NCBI GenBank assembly: GCA_025055265.1
Contig: JANWXL010000571.1
Coordinates: 1-33,606, forward strand
Length of the DNA: 33,606 nucleotides
Direction of reading: 5' to 3'
Source of the DNA: Roseiflexus sp.
GTDB taxonomy: Bacteria; Chloroflexota; Chloroflexia; Chloroflexales; Roseiflexaceae
Shown here: positions 8,291-20,013 of the stretch, piece by piece
Layout of the letters: each line of letters opens with the position of its first letter
Position numbering within the stretch: the stretch's first letter is position 1
Position numbers and translations under genes: made by a program
The notes under the pieces: model-generated
The model's input: only the letters and a program-made list of their open reading frames with translations
What the model was told of the DNA's origin: nothing
The model's database searches: none

Positions 8291-9544
8291 TCATGTCACA
8301 AGCCCGTATGCTTCGGCAAGTATCTCAACGGGATGGCGCGCAGCGACCCCTGCGCCGTGGCTGATCTGCCAGCGACACGTCTCTGAGTCGCAAAGCGCCA
8401 GATCGGCGCCGGAGCGCCGCACCGTCTCGAACAGCGGCGCTCCGACGTCCATGCTGATCCGATACTTCTCGACCTTCAGACCATACGTTCCGGCGATGCC
8501 GCAGCAACTGGCGTGCGTTTCGACCAGGCGCAATCCGGGAATGAGTTCCAGCACGTCGATCGCCGGGCGACCGATGCGGTGCGCGCGCAACTGACATGGC
8601 GGATGATACGGCAGCGTGCGCTCGATCGGGCGGAAGTCGGTGCGCAACTCACCGCGCTCGTAGAGTGTGCGCAGAAACTCGAAGATGTCGAAGGTCTGGC
8701 GCGCGACTGCGCGCACAGCATCGCTCTGCATGCCGAGCAGTTCCGGCGCTTCTTCTTTGAGCGTCAGCGTACAACTGGTGCTCGCGCCGACGATCGGGAT
8801 GTTACGCAGCGCGTAGGGCGCCAGGAATGCGACGTTTGCTTCGTGGGCGCGACGCGCAGCGGCAAAGTCGCCGTTTGAGAGCAGCGGCAGACCGCAGCAG
8901 CGCTGACGGGGCAGCAACACTTCAAAGCCGTTGTGTTCAAGCACTGCGACGACCGCCTTCCCGATCCACGGCTCGTAGTAGTTTGCTGAACAGCCGTGGA
9001 AGTAGACCACCTGTCGTCCTGACGCGCCATTGGTCGTTTGGGGGGCGCGCCGACGATGGAACCACGCCCGAAATGTGTACCGGCTGAAGGCTGGCAACGG
9101 CGCTTCTCGCGCAATCCCCAGCGTGCGTTCAATGACCAACCGCAGCGGCTTGAAGCCGAGCAGCGCATTCGCCAGCGGCGCGTGCGGTCCAGCGCCTAGG
9201 CGACCGATCAGACCGGAGCGACTGATCAGGCGGTTGCGCAGCGGGATGCCGCGTTCCGCCGCCAGGCGCGCCCGCGCGCGCGCGTTCAACTCAGCGATTC
9301 TGACGCCGGTCGGACAGACTTCGTTGCACACGCGGCATCCCGAACAGTAGTCCACCGACTCGTCGGGCGACGACTGGCGCTCGTGCCGAAAACGTTGCGC
9401 CTGCGGACCGACATATTTGGGTCCGGGAAACAGATCGGTGACGGCGCTGACCGGACACGCCGCCGTGCAGATATTGCACTTGATGCAGTGATCGAGCGAC
9501 TGTTCAAGCGACTGTTCGATATGATCTTCTGGAATGATTGTCAT
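8291..9544 (-). CDS. glpC: Anaerobic glycerol-3-phosphate dehydrogenase subunit C (Fe-S/CCG domain)
   Basis: Start MTIIPEDHIEQS at 9544; 4Fe-4S motifs CIKCNICTAACPVS and CSGCRVCNEVCPTG; CCG motifs RCCGLPLLSNGD and ASCCGIAGTYGLK. Confidence 0.92.
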   Translation of the reverse strand: MTIIPEDHIEQSLEQSLDHCIKCNICTAACPVSAVTDLFPGPKYVGPQAQRFRHERQSSPDESVDYCSGCRVCNEVCPTGVRIAELNARARARLAAERGIPLRNRLISRSGLIGRLGAGPHAPLANALLGFKPLRLVIERTLGIAREAPLPAFSRYTFRAWFHRRRAPQTTNGASGRQVVYFHGCSANYYEPWIGKAVVAVLEHNGFEVLLPRQRCCGLPLLSNGDFAAARRAHEANVAFLAPYALRNIPIVGASTSCTLTLKEEAPELLGMQSDAVRAVARQTFDIFEFLRTLYERGELRTDFRPIERTLPYHPPCQLRAHRIGRPAIDVLELIPGLRLVETHASCCGIAGTYGLKVEKYRISMDVGAPLFETVRRSGADLALCDSETCRWQISHGAGVAARHPVEILAEAYGLVT

Positions 9545-10785
9545 GACACCAATCCTGCAAGTATGCGTCCAGCCGCCCATCCTGTGGCGAGGGAAACGCC
9601 GCTTCGACTCCGTTCGCGGACAGTATCGGCGCCACCCAGTGCCGCACCGGCGACAGCGACATTGTCGTAGATCACCTCGTCAGCAGCGCCGAGCGGACGC
9701 AGATGTGCGTCGGTTGCGACGCCAGCCGTGTAAATGGCGTGTCCGTGCGGATCGAGGAAGCGCGGCGCAAACCAGTCGGCGCGGTTTGCCGGCGCGCGCA
9801 CCGGCAGATCGAGCGCTGTTTCACGCACGATGCCTGCGTGGTCGGTCCGAATGCCGCCGCCAGCAATACCGCCGGTGGCCAGCAGTACGCGCTCAACTCG
9901 ATGTTCCTGCTGGCGCGCCGCCGCCTCGCTCCAGATGGTCGTAAGGCGGCGATCCTGACCTTCGCCACGGATTACTTCCGATCCGATCTGCAATCGTCCG
10001 CCAGCCCGTTCGATAGCCTGCTGGAAGAGTGTAAACAGGCGTATTCCCGGAACCGACGGCGGCAATGTCGGTATCTCGAACACCTGCGCGCCGCTCTCGT
10101 TCTGCATATGTGCAACGACCTCCAGCGGATCGCGCAGTCCGAGCACAGCGGGCAGCCCGATCCTGGTTGCATTGCCGCGTTGCGCGCGTAACTGTCTGCC
10201 AATCTCGCTGCGAAACGCCGGGTCATCGAACATCCGCGCAAAGGTGACAGTCGTATATTCGCGTCGGCGGAACGCTGGCGGCATTGTCAGGTACACGCCG
10301 CGCGCTGCGATGCCCTGCGCCGCCAGATTGGCAGCGATAAACGGCGGGTAGAAATCGCGCAACTCACGAAAGCCAGCGATCAACATTTCTCCGCCGAGCC
10401 GCACGTCTCCGGCAGCCATCGTGACCGGCAACAGCGCGGCAGGGCGCAACGCGCCCGCCGCCGTCGGCAGCAGAACGTTGCGTTCCAACCCTCCGACATA
10501 CGGATAGCGCGCCGCTTCGGTCAGAGCACGAAAGCGCGTAATAGCTTCCTCTACGGCGTGCACGCCAATCAGAGCGTATGGGTGACCCGGACGTGACGTG
10601 ATGATTGTCTGGAGCGCTTCGCGCGGAGAACGTTCATCAGCGCCCCAGACATCAATTGTCCCCGCAGTCCAGTGGGTCGCTCCCTGTCCCTTCGCCAGCA
10701 GCAATGGTCGCAGGCCGGCTTCCGCCAGCGCCAGCGCGCCCATCAACCCGCTCAATCCTGCGCCAATAACAATTGTTGTGCGCAT
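9541..10785 (-). CDS. glpB: Anaerobic glycerol-3-phosphate dehydrogenase subunit B
   Basis: MRTTIVIGAGLSGLMGALALAEAG (FAD site), GGIAGGGIRTD, C-terminal GVSLATGWAAGRILAGL; located between glpA and glpC. Confidence 0.9.
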   Translation of the reverse strand: MRTTIVIGAGLSGLMGALALAEAGLRPLLLAKGQGATHWTAGTIDVWGADERSPREALQTIITSRPGHPYALIGVHAVEEAITRFRALTEAARYPYVGGLERNVLLPTAAGALRPAALLPVTMAAGDVRLGGEMLIAGFRELRDFYPPFIAANLAAQGIAARGVYLTMPPAFRRREYTTVTFARMFDDPAFRSEIGRQLRAQRGNATRIGLPAVLGLRDPLEVVAHMQNESGAQVFEIPTLPPSVPGIRLFTLFQQAIERAGGRLQIGSEVIRGEGQDRRLTTIWSEAAARQQEHRVERVLLATGGIAGGGIRTDHAGIVRETALDLPVRAPANRADWFAPRFLDPHGHAIYTAGVATDAHLRPLGAADEVIYDNVAVAGAALGGADTVRERSRSGVSLATGWAAGRILAGLVS

Positions 10786-10798
10786 TGCGATCCCCTGG

Positions 10799-12490
10799 TC
10801 ACACAACCTCCTCGATCACATAATCGCGTCCCTGCACAATCGTGTCGCGCCCCGTGGCGGGCAGGCGATCAATGGCGAGCGTTTCGAGATAGTTCAGTTC
10901 GTTGAGGCGTTCCTGGCGCAGTTGGTCGCCCCACAACGTCGGCGTAACCCCCTTCCAGCGTTCCTGGAGGAAGTGTCCGATCAGCGCCGTTGCTGGCGGC
11001 GCGCCAGCGGCCTGCGCAGTTCCATTGCGGAGTTCATGCCAGATTGCGGCGGCGCGGTAGGTGCAGAATCCGCCCTGACATGGACCCATGCCCAGGCGCG
11101 TATCGCGGCGCAGATCATCGAGATTAGCCGTTCCATCGCTGCGGATCGCCGCTTCCAGGTGCGCACGCGTGACCAGTTCACATTCGCAGATCAGATCGCC
11201 GTAGCTATCGTCAGCCTCAACCTCCGCCAACCGGTGGCCCAGCATATAGAACGGCGACGCCAGAATGGCAAACTGCGTGCGTGCGGAGGAACGCGGCGCT
11301 GAGGCGGCGCTGTCGTGCAACGGTTCGACAGGCAGATCCGCCGTCCGGCATGGCGTGGTCACGCCGAGTCGCTGCGCAACCAGATCGACGGTATGCTCCG
11401 CCATCAGACGATACGTCGTCCACTTGCCGCCGACAATGCTGACGATGCCAGCGACGCCGTCGCGGGTTTCGTGGTCGAGCAGTTTGTAAGTGCGGGGAAT
11501 ATCCCGGTCGCTTCCGGCGTCCTGTTCTCTGTACAACGGTCGAACGCCCGCCCAGGCTCGCAATGCGCGCATGCGGCTCACCCCCGGAACCAGGCACTCG
11601 CCTTCTTCGAGGATCAACCGGACTTCTTCGGGGGTAATATCGTACACATCGGGATCAGGCACAGCGATGTCGGTAGTGCCAAGCACTGCGACCGTATGGA
11701 TGGGCACGATGATGTCGCCGTCGGCGGGCATTTTGCAACGGTTGACGACGGTATTGACAATCCGATGGTTCATGGCGATCATCGTGCCCTTGCCAGGCAC
11801 GACACTGATGTGCAACCCGGCCATGGCGGCGATCTTCCCCGCCCAGGCGCCGGTTGCATTAATGGTGAAACTGGCATGGATCCGCACCGTTTCGCCGCTC
11901 CGCAGGTCCTCGCACACCGCGCCGATGATCCGATCGCCGACACGTTCCAGCCCGACCACGCGGTGGTAGGTCAGAACCTGTGCGCCGTAACGTCGGGCAT
12001 CATCGGCATTGGCGTGCGTGGCGAGAAACGAGTCGGCTGCGCCATCGCGCACAGCGAATGCACGCCTGATACGCGGGTTGAGCAACGGTTCGCGGCGCAG
12101 CGCCTCACGCACCGGGATTTCCTCAACCCATACGCCGGTACGGCGGCATGCCGCCACAAACCGATCGGCATATGACTCATCGTCTGCCGGGGTCACGACG
12201 AACAATCCGCCGGTGTCCTCGATGCAGTGCGGCATGATCTTGCGCAGGATTTCATTTTCACGCGCGCATTCCTCTGCCGACTGCGGGTCTTTCACCACAT
12301 AGCGACCGCCGGAGTGCAACAGCCCATGGTAGCGACCGGTCGTGCCGTGGGTCAGGTCCCCCTTTTCGACCAGCGCGCATCGGATGCCGCGCAGCGTGAG
12401 GTCGCGCAGCGCGCCAGCGCCGGTGGCGCCGCCGCCGATTACCAGAACATCGGTCGTGAGAGTGCGCATACCGATCCTTTCCAGGATCAT
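10799..12490 (-). CDS. glpA: Anaerobic glycerol-3-phosphate dehydrogenase subunit A (FAD, [2Fe-2S]-BFD domain)
   Basis: 563 aa; TTDVLVIGGGATGAGALRDLTLRGIRCALVEKGDLTHGTTGRYHGLLHSGGRYVVKD; C-terminal ICECELVTRAHLEAAI and MGPCQGGFCTYRAA. Confidence 0.94.
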   Translation of the reverse strand: MILERIGMRTLTTDVLVIGGGATGAGALRDLTLRGIRCALVEKGDLTHGTTGRYHGLLHSGGRYVVKDPQSAEECARENEILRKIMPHCIEDTGGLFVVTPADDESYADRFVAACRRTGVWVEEIPVREALRREPLLNPRIRRAFAVRDGAADSFLATHANADDARRYGAQVLTYHRVVGLERVGDRIIGAVCEDLRSGETVRIHASFTINATGAWAGKIAAMAGLHISVVPGKGTMIAMNHRIVNTVVNRCKMPADGDIIVPIHTVAVLGTTDIAVPDPDVYDITPEEVRLILEEGECLVPGVSRMRALRAWAGVRPLYREQDAGSDRDIPRTYKLLDHETRDGVAGIVSIVGGKWTTYRLMAEHTVDLVAQRLGVTTPCRTADLPVEPLHDSAASAPRSSARTQFAILASPFYMLGHRLAEVEADDSYGDLICECELVTRAHLEAAIRSDGTANLDDLRRDTRLGMGPCQGGFCTYRAAAIWHELRNGTAQAAGAPPATALIGHFLQERWKGVTPTLWGDQLRQERLNELNYLETLAIDRLPATGRDTIVQGRDYVIEEVV

Positions 12491-13152
12491 GACAGCTGAG
12501 CTTCATTCTGATCGGATGGCGGGTCAACGTTAAGCCCGACCATGGCGCAGGCAATGTAGTACGCCGACGTAGCGCCAGGGTCTTGATGCCCAATGCTGCG
12601 CGGACCAAGAAAGGCGGCGCGCCCTTTGGTCGCCTGCATCGGAATTGTGGCGCGCATCCCTTCTTCAACGGCGGCGAGGGCGCAGCGTGCCGCTTCTTCG
12701 AGCGATTTGCCCTCTGCAATGGCGCTGCGAAACGTTTCGACCCCCGGCGCAATCGCGTCGAGCATCGTTTTTTCGCCGCGTTGCACACGTCCGCGTTCAA
12801 TGATCCCCTCAAGCGCCACTTCGAGAGCAGCAGCAATATCCGCACCTTCGATGGCGTGGCGTCCTGCCAGCAACGCGCCCGCGCGTCGAAATGCTGTCCC
12901 ATAGAGCGGACCAGCCGCACCGCCGACCGTGGCCAGGAGCGTTTTACCGGTCACGTCGAGGATCGTGCCGATGTCGCCGTCCTGCAGCGCATCGAGTTTG
13001 ACGACGACAGCGGAGAACCCGCGGTTCAGATTCGTGCCGTGATCTGCATCGCCGATCACGGTATCGAGTTCCGTCAGTTCAGTCGCGTGTTCGCGAATGA
13101 GCGCAGCAGCGCGCTCGAGAAAGCGGATGACATGGTCGACGGTGATCTGCAT
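12487..13152 (-). CDS. dhaL: Dihydroxyacetone kinase subunit DhaL (ADP-binding)
   Basis: 221 aa; ELTELDTVIGDADHGTNLNRGF, TVGGAAGPLYGTAFRRAG, GRAAFLGPRSIGHQDPGATS. Confidence 0.95.
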   Translation of the reverse strand: MQITVDHVIRFLERAAALIREHATELTELDTVIGDADHGTNLNRGFSAVVVKLDALQDGDIGTILDVTGKTLLATVGGAAGPLYGTAFRRAGALLAGRHAIEGADIAAALEVALEGIIERGRVQRGEKTMLDAIAPGVETFRSAIAEGKSLEEAARCALAAVEEGMRATIPMQATKGRAAFLGPRSIGHQDPGATSAYYIACAMVGLNVDPPSDQNEAQLS

Positions 13153-13226
13153 CCGGAAAGCCTCCAGACAAGCATCTCCTTGTATTGGGCATCAAAGTAC
13201 CGGCGTATGGCATCGGCGCATCTGCT

Positions 13227-14213
<987 letters not shown>

Positions 14214-14318
14214 CTTCACTTGCGCACTCCTCGCGCCACCCGCGCGACCACGCTGTCTGGCATCAGTTGCGTGCGGCATCGCACCGAAATCATGTCGTCA
14301 TGCTTGTGTACAGGCGCC

Positions 14319-14324
14319 ATTATA
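14319..14324 (-). promoter_or_regulatory. Candidate extended -10 element for the dhaK operon
   Basis: Minus strand TGGTATAAT, about 105 nt upstream of the dhaK start; no clear -35 box. Confidence 0.4.
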
Positions 14325-14426
14325 CCAGAAGCCGCTCGATCAGCGCATCCGGTGGCTGGTCAGGAGTGAAAATGTGACGTATCATTTCCGCCATTTTTGA
14401 AGATGAACGTAACTTTTACCTTATGA

Positions 14427-15233
14427 GTGTGTTGGCAGCAACAGGTGTTGTTGTTGCGATTTGTTGCGGGGCTGTCGATTATCGAACTCGAGCCGATGCT
14501 GCGCGCCGCTGTATCGCTGCGCACACTGCCCGCGCTGCTGCCGCCCGATCTTGGCGCAATCGAGCGCTCCGTTCTGGCGCGCGCTGCTGAATTGCGCCTC
14601 GCTGCAGCGCCATCGCCGGCGGCGCCGTATCCGACAAACCTGCCCGTCGTTGCTGCACTCGTGGCGTTAGCGCTGCTGATTGGCACATTCCTGATTCTGA
14701 GCGCTCTGTTCGGCGGTACGCAGCAGCCTCCACAGTCGCCGCCGCGCCCGTCTGTCACTGCGCCCGCCGCTGCCACAGCGCCGATCCCGGCAGCGTCGCC
14801 GACACCATCTCCAGAGGCGTCGCCTGAGATGCCATCATCGCCGACGCCAACCAAGGGAGCGTCGCCGATACCGCAGCCGACGGCGACATCCGCCCTGGCG
14901 CTGCCGACGGTCACGTTCCAATCGGCGCCGATGCGCACACTGGAACCGCCGCCGACGCGAGTGCGCACGCCGGAACCGCCGCCGACGCGGGTGCGCACGC
15001 TGGAGTCGTCGCCGACGCGGGTGCGCACGCCGGAACCGCCGCCGACGCGGGTGCGCACGCCGGAGTCGTCGCCGACGCGGGTGCGCACGCCGGAGTCGTC
15101 GCCGACGCGGGTGCGCACGCCGGAACTGTCGCCCGCGCCCGACGTTTCGCCGACTGCTGTGCCGCCCGTCGTATCGCCTTCACCTGAAGATGATAACGAT
15201 CACGATGATGATGACGATGATGATAGTGATTGA
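14427..15233 (+). CDS. Putative membrane-anchored Pro/Thr-rich repeat protein with Asp-rich tail (start uncertain)
   Basis: TM segment LPVVAALVALALLIGTFLILSALFGG, then P/S/T-rich region, (V)RTPEPPPTR decapeptide repeats, C-terminus EDDNDHDDDDDDDSD. The only upstream start is GTG right after an in-frame TGA. Confidence 0.6.
   Translation: MCWQQQVLLLRFVAGLSIIELEPMLRAAVSLRTLPALLPPDLGAIERSVLARAAELRLAAAPSPAAPYPTNLPVVAALVALALLIGTFLILSALFGGTQQPPQSPPRPSVTAPAAATAPIPAASPTPSPEASPEMPSSPTPTKGASPIPQPTATSALALPTVTFQSAPMRTLEPPPTRVRTPEPPPTRVRTLESSPTRVRTPEPPPTRVRTPESSPTRVRTPESSPTRVRTPELSPAPDVSPTAVPPVVSPSPEDDNDHDDDDDDDSD
14931..15140. repeat. 30-bp in-frame tandem repeat, about 7 units
   Basis: Units start at 14931, 14961, 14991, 15021, 15051, 15081 and 15111 (last one degenerate); consensus GTGCGCACGCCGGARYCGYCGCCGACGCGG. 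Confidence 0.95.
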
Positions 15234-15292
15234 TGATAGTGATGATAGCGACTGAGACGGTCATCACCTATACTGGACAACGTGTTGACGGG

Positions 15293-15442
15293 TGCGCTGG
15301 CGGCGCCGGTCAAACGCTGGTCGTGCGCCCGCTGCTCCAGGGTCGATGACCGTCACCGGCGCCAGGCGATGTGTTGGCTGGCCGCGCTGGCGGCGCTGGT
15401 CGAACGCCGGTTGTGCGCCCGCTGCCCCCACGTGACGGTCAT
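15293..15442. repeat. Imperfect 45-bp direct repeat interleaved with an 11-bp inverted repeat
   Basis: GCGCTGGCGGCGCYGGTCRAACGCYGGTYGTGCGCCCGCTGCYCC at about 15293 and 15382; ATGACCGTCAC at 15346-15356 versus GTGACGGTCAT at 15432-15442. Confidence 0.75.
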
Positions 15443-15596
15443 CTACGCCCGCAATTACGAGGCTGCTACGTACTCCGTCGCTCGCTCGCGCTGCCGGGAT
15501 GCCTCTGGTAATGCCCCTCTGCTACACTGTCATCGATGAACTCGCTTGCGCTCGATGATGATGACGTTAGCGCCTGGCGCTGCGAGGGTTGCGGTT

Positions 15597-17834
15597 ATGA
15601 TCTTTCGTCCACTGCGTTCACGCATCCAGTACAAAATCATTCTTCCGTTCCTTCTACTGACATTGCTGGTAGCGCTGGCTGGTTCGACCACGGCTTTCCT
15701 CTTTATCACCGGTAATGCTCAGGAACGACTCAACAATCAACTGGCGCAGACCGCGCGCGTTGTGGCAGACGCTATCGTTCGGCAGGAGAGCAGCAATCTC
15801 ACCTTCCTGCGCGAACTCGTGTTCGCTGGACCGAACGCCGAGACCGGCGCACCCGCAGTTGCCGATGCACTCGCTGCCAGGGATGTTACCGGACTTGGCG
15901 CAGCGGTCGATCCCTTCGTGCGCATCAGTCAGCGGCGCGGCGTGCGGCTGGACCGCCTGATCATCTTTGACAGCACGGGCAGATCGGTGCTGCACCTCGA
16001 ACGCGATGACAGTTCGTCCACCATCTGGGTCAATCGTCCGCCGCGCGATATGTCGGGGATGTGGTTCGTTCAGCGCATTTTGACGGGCGCTGCCGATGCA
16101 CGCGGCGATAAGTACGCTGGTTTGCTCGATGCAGGCGATGGTGCACGATACATCTTCACGGTTGCACCGATCAAACAGGGAGAACGGATCGTCGGCGGCG
16201 CCGTCGTTGCTATGCGCCTTAGCGGGTTGCTTGCCGACCTCGCTGCACAATCGCAGTCGGCTATCGTGACAGTGTATGACCCGATGACCGGGAGAGCCTT
16301 TGCCAGTTCCATCGAACCGGTCGCCGGTCTTTCCGCGCTCGATGTCCGCGCTGATGTCATCACGCGACTGCAATCGCTTTCTACGACACCAGAACGTGGG
16401 GTGTTCGATATTGCAACTGTCAATGATCGTCAGTATCAACTTGCGTTTGCCCCGCTGGTGATACGCGGCGACATCGTTAGTGTGCTCTCGGTTGCACTGG
16501 CAAGCGACTACGTCATCGGTCCCTGGTCCGATATGCGCTCATTGCTGGTGGGTTTGACCATCGCGCTCATGGCGGCGATCGTCGGGTTGGGCGTCTTCAT
16601 TGCGCGCCAGATTACCCGTCCGGTGGAAGAACTCCTCTCGGTGGCGCAGGATGTGACGGGCGGCAATCTTGATCGGCGCAGCGCCGCGCACGGCGACGAT
16701 GAGATCGGGCAACTCGCCCGCGCCTTCAACACCATGACCAGCCATCTGCTGGCGCTCTACAACACGGTGCGCGCTGAAGCTGGTCGCCGTGCCGCAATTG
16801 TAGAGAGCATCACCGATGGTGTGATTGTCTGTGACGCCGACGACCGCATCGAACTGCTGAATCCGGCAGCGCGACGGATCCTCGGGTTATCGAACGACGA
16901 TCCTCCCCCGGCATCCCTCGCTGATGTTCGGTTTGAGCCATTGGGCGCCGATGCGCCTCACTTTGGCGGCGCACGTTCGCCAGACCTGTTTCGGATTGGC
17001 GAGCGTGTCGTGCGCGTCGTGCGTGCGCCGGTGTTCGATAGCGCTGGCACAACGCTGGCGACCGTGGTCGTGCTGCACGATATGACTCACGATGTCGCCA
17101 TCGACCGGGCGAAGACCAATTTCATTGCGACAATTTCCCATGAACTGCGCACGCCTCTGACGGTGATCAGCGGCAACGCCGATCTGCTGGCGCGCCGATT
17201 GGTTGGCATGCTTTCGGAAGAGCAGCAGACGCTGGTCGATGGCATTCATGCGCAGGCGCGTACGATGACAGCGCTGGTCAACAATGTCATTACGATTGCC
17301 GGTCTCGACTCAGGCACGCTGACCTTCGATATCGAACCGCTTTCGCTTGCTGACGCCTTACAGCGCGTTATCGGGTCTGCTCGCAAAGCGGCTGCCGCCA
17401 AAGGGCTGACATTCGAAGCGGATCTTCCCGACGATCTGCCGGACGTGCTCGCCGATCCGGTGCATCTGCCGCAGGCGCTTGCGCAGGTACTCGACAATGC
17501 CGTGCGATACACAGCGTCTGGAACGGTGCGTCTAAGCGTAGTGCATTGCGGCGATGTCGTGCGCATCGATGTCAGCGATACCGGTCCGGGTCTTGCGCCA
17601 GAACAGCGCGCAACGTTGTTCACACGATTCGCTCGTGGCGCCGAAGGACTCAATTCCTCGGAACGCGGCATGGGTCTCGGTCTGGCGATTGCCAGTGAAC
17701 TCATCCAGCGTCAGGGAGGTTCGCTGTGGCTCGAGCACTCGTCGCCTGAAGGCAGCACCTTCAGCATGACTCTGATGTGTGTCGCGGATGAAGCAGTCGA
17801 TGAACAGAATCCGGCCGTTACGTCCGTCGCGTGA
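15597..17834 (+). CDS. Membrane sensor histidine kinase (extracytoplasmic sensor - HAMP - PAS - HisKA - HATPase_c)
   Basis: Start [24 protein letters not shown] with GAGGG upstream; second [33 protein letters not shown] (HAMP); [25 protein letters not shown] (PAS); [15 protein letters not shown] (H-box); [35 protein letters not shown]. Confidence 0.94.
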   Translation: MIFRPLRSRIQYKIILPFLLLTLLVALAGSTTAFLFITGNAQERLNNQLAQTARVVADAIVRQESSNLTFLRELVFAGPNAETGAPAVADALAARDVTGLGAAVDPFVRISQRRGVRLDRLIIFDSTGRSVLHLERDDSSSTIWVNRPPRDMSGMWFVQRILTGAADARGDKYAGLLDAGDGARYIFTVAPIKQGERIVGGAVVAMRLSGLLADLAAQSQSAIVTVYDPMTGRAFASSIEPVAGLSALDVRADVITRLQSLSTTPERGVFDIATVNDRQYQLAFAPLVIRGDIVSVLSVALASDYVIGPWSDMRSLLVGLTIALMAAIVGLGVFIARQITRPVEELLSVAQDVTGGNLDRRSAAHGDDEIGQLARAFNTMTSHLLALYNTVRAEAGRRAAIVESITDGVIVCDADDRIELLNPAARRILGLSNDDPPPASLADVRFEPLGADAPHFGGARSPDLFRIGERVVRVVRAPVFDSAGTTLATVVVLHDMTHDVAIDRAKTNFIATISHELRTPLTVISGNADLLARRLVGMLSEEQQTLVDGIHAQARTMTALVNNVITIAGLDSGTLTFDIEPLSLADALQRVIGSARKAAAAKGLTFEADLPDDLPDVLADPVHLPQALAQVLDNAVRYTASGTVRLSVVHCGDVVRIDVSDTGPGLAPEQRATLFTRFARGAEGLNSSERGMGLGLAIASELIQRQGGSLWLEHSSPEGSTFSMTLMCVADEAVDEQNPAVTSVA

Positions 17835-20013
17835 CCGGGCGCTGACGTTCGCATTGATTGGAGCAACCATTGTCGCTGGCGCTGTCGGCACGATGGCGCT
17901 GGCTGCAATCGTGCTCTGGCTGCTGACACCGCGCGGCGCCATCTATCCGCAGAGTCTGCTCTCTCGCCTCAGCGCCGACTATCGCCCGTGGCGGGCGGCG
18001 GACCGCCCGCAATTGCCGCCGATCGCTCCCGATGCGATTCGTCAGATCGAGCAGGATGCTGTGATTGAAACAATTGGCGACTGGTCGATCGTGCCGCCTG
18101 TCTATGAGCAACCGCCAGTTGAAGCGCCTGGCGCGGCGCTGGCGTTGCCGACGGCAACGGCCACTGCTTCGATAACGCCTGCCGCTTCGCCCTCACGGGT
18201 TACGCATTCTCCTTCAGCAGTTGCGACTCCTGTCCCTTCTGTGACCGCTGTTGCAACTGCTGTCCAGGTTGCACTTCCATCGGTTATTCCGCCAACAGCA
18301 GCGCCATCAGCCGTACCATCGCCTGTCCCAACCCAGCCGCCAGCGCCGACCAGCGCCCTGCGCCCGACAGCGCCCTCTCCGACAGTCATGGCGCTGGCGA
18401 CGCCGACGCGCTATCCGACGGCGCCGCCGGTGATTCTGACCCCCATTCCGCCAAGCCCGACGCCACCGGCGTCGCCGACGTTCGCGCCGCCGCCGACCAC
18501 GCCAACACCCACTCCGGCGCCAGCGACCGCGACTCCTACGCCAGCGTCTACAGCGACCGCCACTCCTCCGGCGACTGCCATCCCCACGGCGACCGCCATG
18601 CCGACGCTGACGTATACACCGACACCGTCGCCCACGCCAGCGGCAACGCATACGGTGACGGCGACCCCAACGCCAACCGCCACGCACACGCCAACACCGT
18701 CGCCCACGCCGACGCATACGCCGACCGCAACCGCTACATCGAGCGCCACGGTGACGCCGACGCACACGCCAACGCCGTCGCCCACGCCGACGGCCACGAC
18801 AACGCCATCACCGACGCCGACTGCGACGCCGGTTCCGCAGTTTATCGTGAATGACCATGGTGATGCGCCCGATGCAAACCTGGCTGATAACGTCTGCCAG
18901 ACGACGGGAGGCGTCTGCACGCTGCGCGCTGCCATTCAACAGGCAAATGCCCGACCAGGCGCCGACGACATCTGGTTCAATCTGCCGGGCGCCGGTCCGC
19001 ACATCATTACCGTCTCCGCGCCGCTGCCAGCGATCACCGAGGCTGTCGTCATTGACGGTTGGACGCAACCGGGATGGGCGTCGGCGCCGCTGATCGAGGT
19101 GCGTGGATTGCCGACGATGGGAAACGGGCTGACTATCACGAGTGGCAGCAGCACAATCCGCGGGCTGGCGATCAATCGTTTCACGCAACACGGCGTTTTG
19201 ATCACTGGCGGTGGTGGAAACACCATTCAGGGCAATTATCTGGGGGTGGCGCTCGATGGCATCACGTCTGCGCCCAATTTCAGTTCAGGCATCAGCATCG
19301 AAAACTCATCGGGCAACATCATCGGCGGCGCAACACCAGGGGCGCGCAATGTCCTGTCTGGTAATGCGGTCAATGGCATCCGCATTTGGGGCGCCTCATC
19401 GACAGGGAACCGGATTATCGGCAACTACATTGGTGTGGCTGCCGATGGCATCACGCCTCGCGGCAACAGCGACGACGGTATTGATCTCCAGGACTCAACC
19501 AATACGGAGGTGGGCGGAACGGATGCGACTGAGGCGAATGTCATCGCACACAATGGAGATGAAGGCGTTACACTCAAACCGGGTGCGACCAGTGCACGCA
19601 TTCTGGGCAATCGTATCTTTGCGAACGGCGGTCTGGCGATCGACCTGAACAACGATGGTCCTACCCCCAACGACGACGCACTGCTGACCGGATTTGCCAA
19701 TCAGGGCATGGATGCGCCGGTCATCAGCGTCGCCTGGTTGAGCGGCAGTTCACTTACAGTGACAGGCTACATCGGGACGACGCCGGGACAGACGCTGTTC
19801 AGCGGCGCGCGTGTTGAGATTTTTCTTTCGCAGGGAGTGGCGGGCGCCAGGGGGGAGGGCAGGGTGCTGCTTGGCGTTCTCACTGCCGCCGCCAATGGGA
19901 CATTTGACGGAACATTCACGGTCAGCGAGGTGAGCGCCGGCGACGTTGTGAGCGGAACGGCAACCGGCGCCTACACCTCTGAGTTTGGCGCGAATATCGT
20001 GGTGACGCCATAA
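17788..20013 (+). CDS. Membrane-anchored protein with long Thr/Pro-rich linker and C-terminal CSLREA-like / right-handed parallel beta-helix domain
   Basis: N-terminal [31 protein letters not shown]; about 200 aa of TPTPSPTPT-type sequence; [37 protein letters not shown]; then repeated N-I-I-G-G/G-N-x-I-x-G-N-Y-I-G beta-helix motifs. Confidence 0.88.
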   Translation: MKQSMNRIRPLRPSRDRALTFALIGATIVAGAVGTMALAAIVLWLLTPRGAIYPQSLLSRLSADYRPWRAADRPQLPPIAPDAIRQIEQDAVIETIGDWSIVPPVYEQPPVEAPGAALALPTATATASITPAASPSRVTHSPSAVATPVPSVTAVATAVQVALPSVIPPTAAPSAVPSPVPTQPPAPTSALRPTAPSPTVMALATPTRYPTAPPVILTPIPPSPTPPASPTFAPPPTTPTPTPAPATATPTPASTATATPPATAIPTATAMPTLTYTPTPSPTPAATHTVTATPTPTATHTPTPSPTPTHTPTATATSSATVTPTHTPTPSPTPTATTTPSPTPTATPVPQFIVNDHGDAPDANLADNVCQTTGGVCTLRAAIQQANARPGADDIWFNLPGAGPHIITVSAPLPAITEAVVIDGWTQPGWASAPLIEVRGLPTMGNGLTITSGSSTIRGLAINRFTQHGVLITGGGGNTIQGNYLGVALDGITSAPNFSSGISIENSSGNIIGGATPGARNVLSGNAVNGIRIWGASSTGNRIIGNYIGVAADGITPRGNSDDGIDLQDSTNTEVGGTDATEANVIAHNGDEGVTLKPGATSARILGNRIFANGGLAIDLNNDGPTPNDDALLTGFANQGMDAPVISVAWLSGSSLTVTGYIGTTPGQTLFSGARVEIFLSQGVAGARGEGRVLLGVLTAAANGTFDGTFTVSEVSAGDVVSGTATGAYTSEFGANIVVTP

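Noticed and set aside
11315-12175. 286-aa plus-strand ORF antisense to glpA
   Set aside because: Shadow ORF with His/Asp/Ala-rich composition and no family signature.
14360-15118. 252-aa minus-strand ORF (MRTRVGDDSGVRTRVGDDSG...)
   Set aside because: The 30-bp repeat is a multiple of 3 and stop-free on both strands; the plus frame has a TM anchor and typical Pro-rich linker, so the minus frame is judged an artefact.
14931-15140. Possible CRISPR array
   Set aside because: Repeats are directly adjacent with no unique spacers and are in-frame coding; tandem coding repeat instead.
18307-18765. Arg-rich 152-aa minus-strand ORF
   Set aside because: Complement of the Thr/Pro-rich low-complexity linker; composition artefact.
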